Assembly (NCBI GenBank): GCA_025963345.1
Contig: JAOPUS010000376.1
Coordinates: forward strand, 1 to 5,748
DNA: 5,748 bases
Origin: Blastococcus sp.
GTDB taxonomy: Bacteria; Actinomycetota; Actinomycetes; Mycobacteriales; Geodermatophilaceae
Reading direction: 5' to 3'
Part shown: positions 5,454 to 5,748 of the stretch, piece after piece
How positions within the stretch are numbered: the first letter of the stretch is position 1
Layout: every line of letters starts with the position of its first letter
Notes under the pieces: generated by a model
Database searches by the model: none
What the model saw: only the letters and a program-made list of their open reading frames with translations
Told to the model about the DNA's origin: nothing
Program-made: the position numbers and the translations under genes

Positions 5454-5748
5454 CTATGCCCGTGGCACCGTTTGCTGCCCGGACTCCGGCTGGCCCATGC
5501 CCCGCCGTTCCTGGGCGGGGACCATCGGCGGGGCCTCATCGGCACCGGTCACGCTTGGTGCACGACTGGCTGCTTCCGTTCCGAGGTGCCGCAGGCTGAA
5601 CCCCATCATGATCTGCGTGAAGCCTCGCAGCAGCGCCATGAAGCCGACCCAGAACAGGATCAGGTAGGTGCGGCGGGCGATGCTGGTCTGCGGGTCGGAG
5701 ACGGAGACCCACGCGGCCAGCAAGAGCAGGATCACTCCGCTGAGCAGT
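5454..5748 (-). CDS. HdeD/DUF308-family membrane protein, C-terminal part (N-terminus beyond right edge)
   Basis: The minus strand from the right edge to the TAG at 5456-5454 encodes 97 residues, beginning LLSGVILLLLAAWVSVSDPQ inside a membrane helix. A second hydrophobic stretch YLILFWVGFMALLRGFTQIM, then MGFSLRHLG, closes the membrane part. This is the usual end of HdeD-type proteins (Pfam DUF308), six-helix inner-membrane proteins of about 180-200 residues linked in enterobacteria to acid resistance and mostly uncharacterised in actinobacteria. After RHLG comes an Ala/Pro/Glu-rich tail of about 40 residues (TEAASRAPSVTGADEAPPMV onward), longer than many members have. It may be a cytoplasmic extension or sequence acquired by rearrangement next to the mobile debris. 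The start and promoter are outside the window. The GTG at 5735 lies inside the helix and is not a credible start. Confidence 0.75.
   Translation of the reverse strand, partial: LLSGVILLLLAAWVSVSDPQTSIARRTYLILFWVGFMALLRGFTQIMMGFSLRHLGTEAASRAPSVTGADEAPPMVPAQERRGMGQPESGQQTVPRA
5500..5520. repeat. 7-bp inverted repeat within the HdeD-like tail
   Basis: CCCCGCC at 5500-5506 pairs with GGCGGGG at 5514-5520 around a 7-base loop, and GGCGGGG recurs at 5527-5533. It lies inside the frame, about 45 bases before the stop on the minus strand. It would make a stable hairpin and might be a displaced terminator if the original gene ended earlier, but coding GC bias can also produce it. Confidence 0.4.

Noticed and set aside
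1..5748. tRNA, rRNA or riboswitch genes
   Set aside because: No cloverleaf-like arrangement, conserved rRNA segment or known riboswitch core was seen on either strand.

Overview
The window is GC-rich throughout, with strong G/C preference at third codon positions, which points to an actinobacterium; the gene types would fit a Pseudonocardiaceae or Streptomyces-like genome, but genus is an inference. It holds one intact gene, two genes cut by the window edges, and a stretch of decayed mobile DNA between them.

Layout. (1) Positions 1-1829, minus strand: the N-terminal 609 codons of a large STAND-type ATPase regulator of the LAL (large ATP-binding LuxR) class. The expected C-terminal LuxR helix-turn-helix lies off the left edge. 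(2) Positions 1830-1982: a divergent intergenic region with a possible leaderless promoter for the regulator and a 7-bp inverted repeat upstream of the next gene. (3) Positions 1983-4277, plus strand: a 764-residue protein, the most unusual item here. It appears to be a Vps62-like domain split in two by a six-blade beta-propeller insert. The propeller is made of two tandem three-blade units of 142 residues, about 66% identical. An unrecognised N-terminal domain precedes it. It has no signal peptide or membrane segment. (4) Positions 4278-4380: a 3' region with a strong hairpin that probably terminates transcription. (5) Positions 4364-5180, minus strand: a small ORF or gene fragment, then an internally deleted IS110-family recombinase. 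Upstream of the recombinase start is a non-coding stretch with several short hairpins and a 10-bp direct repeat. This is where IS110 elements encode their bridge RNA. (6) Positions 5181-5340, plus strand: a coiled-coil coding fragment. (7) Positions 5454-5748, minus strand: the C-terminal part of an HdeD/DUF308-type membrane protein, cut by the right edge.

How the parts relate. The regulator and the propeller protein are divergently arranged over 153 bp, so the regulator could control the propeller gene, but nothing in the sequence proves it. The IS110 remnant, the coiled-coil fragment and the small ORF look like debris of past insertions and deletions separating the propeller gene from the HdeD-like gene. 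The two items most worth a second look are the split-domain propeller protein and the structured non-coding end of the IS110 remnant.
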